A stretch of 38,823 nt of DNA, taken from Alphaproteobacteria bacterium (GTDB lineage: Bacteria > Pseudomonadota > Alphaproteobacteria > Thalassobaculales > Thalassobaculaceae). The stretch is from NCBI GenBank assembly GCA_024742275.1, contig JANSYS010000030.1, positions 1 through 38,823 of the forward strand, given 5' to 3'. The position numbers and the translations under genes are program-made. How positions within the stretch are numbered: the first letter of the stretch is position 1; the number at the start of each line of letters is the position of its first letter. Shown here piece after piece: positions 38,685 to 38,823 of the stretch. The notes under the pieces were generated by a model. It did not search any database. It saw only the letters and a list, made by a program, of their open reading frames with translations, and was not told where the DNA came from.

Positions 38685-38823
38685 GGGACTGTCAGAAATT
38701 TCGTGTGCGGGGGAGCATGATGGGAATGAAGGAGATCCCCCATGCCCCGACGCAAAGCGCCTGTGATTGCCGATGCCGTTCTTGATCAATTGCTCGCCGG
38801 AGCGGACGTCCGCACGGCCTTCG
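38685..38823 (+). mobile_element. IS256-family insertion sequence, left end
   Basis: GGGACTGTCAGAAATTTCGT at 38685 is typical of IS256-family terminal repeats. The transposase start codon follows 57 bp downstream. The right end and the expected 8-9 bp target duplication are outside the window. It interrupts a DUF3800-like gene. Confidence 0.8.
38742..38823 (+). CDS. IS256-family transposase, N-terminus, partial
   Basis: The first 27 residues of a mutator-type transposase, MPRRKAPVIADAVLDQLLAG followed by ADVRTAF. This opening is typical of IS256-family enzymes, which use a DDE active site in the middle of the protein (outside the window). AGGAGAT lies 6 nt before the ATG. Confidence 0.88.
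   Translation, partial: MPRRKAPVIADAVLDQLLAGADVRTAF

Noticed and set aside
1..38823. CRISPR array, rRNA or tRNA genes
   Set aside because: No regularly spaced repeats and no rRNA or cloverleaf sequence were seen on either strand.

Overview
This is a high-GC chromosomal segment from an alphaproteobacterium, probably Rhodospirillales-like. The evidence is strong G/C bias at third codon positions, a PAS_5-type sensor fragment, a DUF6356 protein and YrhK-type repeats. It falls into two blocks bounded by insertion sequences: ordinary host genes (about 0.1-11.3 kb) and a contiguous phage structural region (about 11.5-38.4 kb) with nearly every gene on the minus strand.

Host block. The window opens in the last codons of an IS3-family transposase whose terminus cuts off a small lipoprotein gene. 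Then come a YrhK-repeat membrane protein, a PAS_5 gene broken by an in-frame amber codon, an acyl-CoA dehydrogenase divergent from an IclR regulator, and an agmatinase-family ureohydrolase. A cold-shock gene trailed by three tiny genes follows, then an aldo/keto reductase plus M20 amidohydrolase operon divergent from a TauD-type dioxygenase, an Lrp/AsnC regulator and a DUF6356 protein. The metabolic genes look like nitrogen/carbon scavenging functions with local regulators; no complete pathway can be assigned.

Phage block, read right to left in transcription order. A Mu-like head module comes first: DUF2730, small gp26-slot protein, DUF3486, large terminase, DUF935 portal, gpF, protease with internal scaffold start, DUF2190, major capsid gpT, HI1506-like, gp36, gpG, gp37, DUF2635. 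A P2-like contractile tail follows: sheath FI, tube FII, E/E' chaperone with a GGGAAAG -1 slip site, tape measure, U, X, D, V, PAAR, W, J, I, fibre. The lysis region has an M15 endopeptidase, a lipoprotein, a 30-residue mini-ORF and a class 3 lipase, followed by a zinc protein. The distal end has a Com-like zinc-finger regulator overlapping a cytosine-5 DNA methyltransferase in the place where Mu has mom. A single-TM accessory gene and a remnant of a second methyltransferase mark the far edge.

Three copies of a 25-bp element with the core palindrome CTGACA-NN-TGTCAG sit immediately upstream of the DUF2730, protease and gpW genes. This partition resembles Mu late promoters Plys, PI and PP, and suggests one phage activator drives three late operons. 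A counter-strand single-TM gene lies between the tail chaperone and the tape measure. No repressor, transposase, integrase or middle regulator is visible. Right of the last element there is only a hairpin, unassigned sequence and a DUF3800-like gene start interrupted by an IS256-family element. Whether the element is complete cannot be judged from this window.
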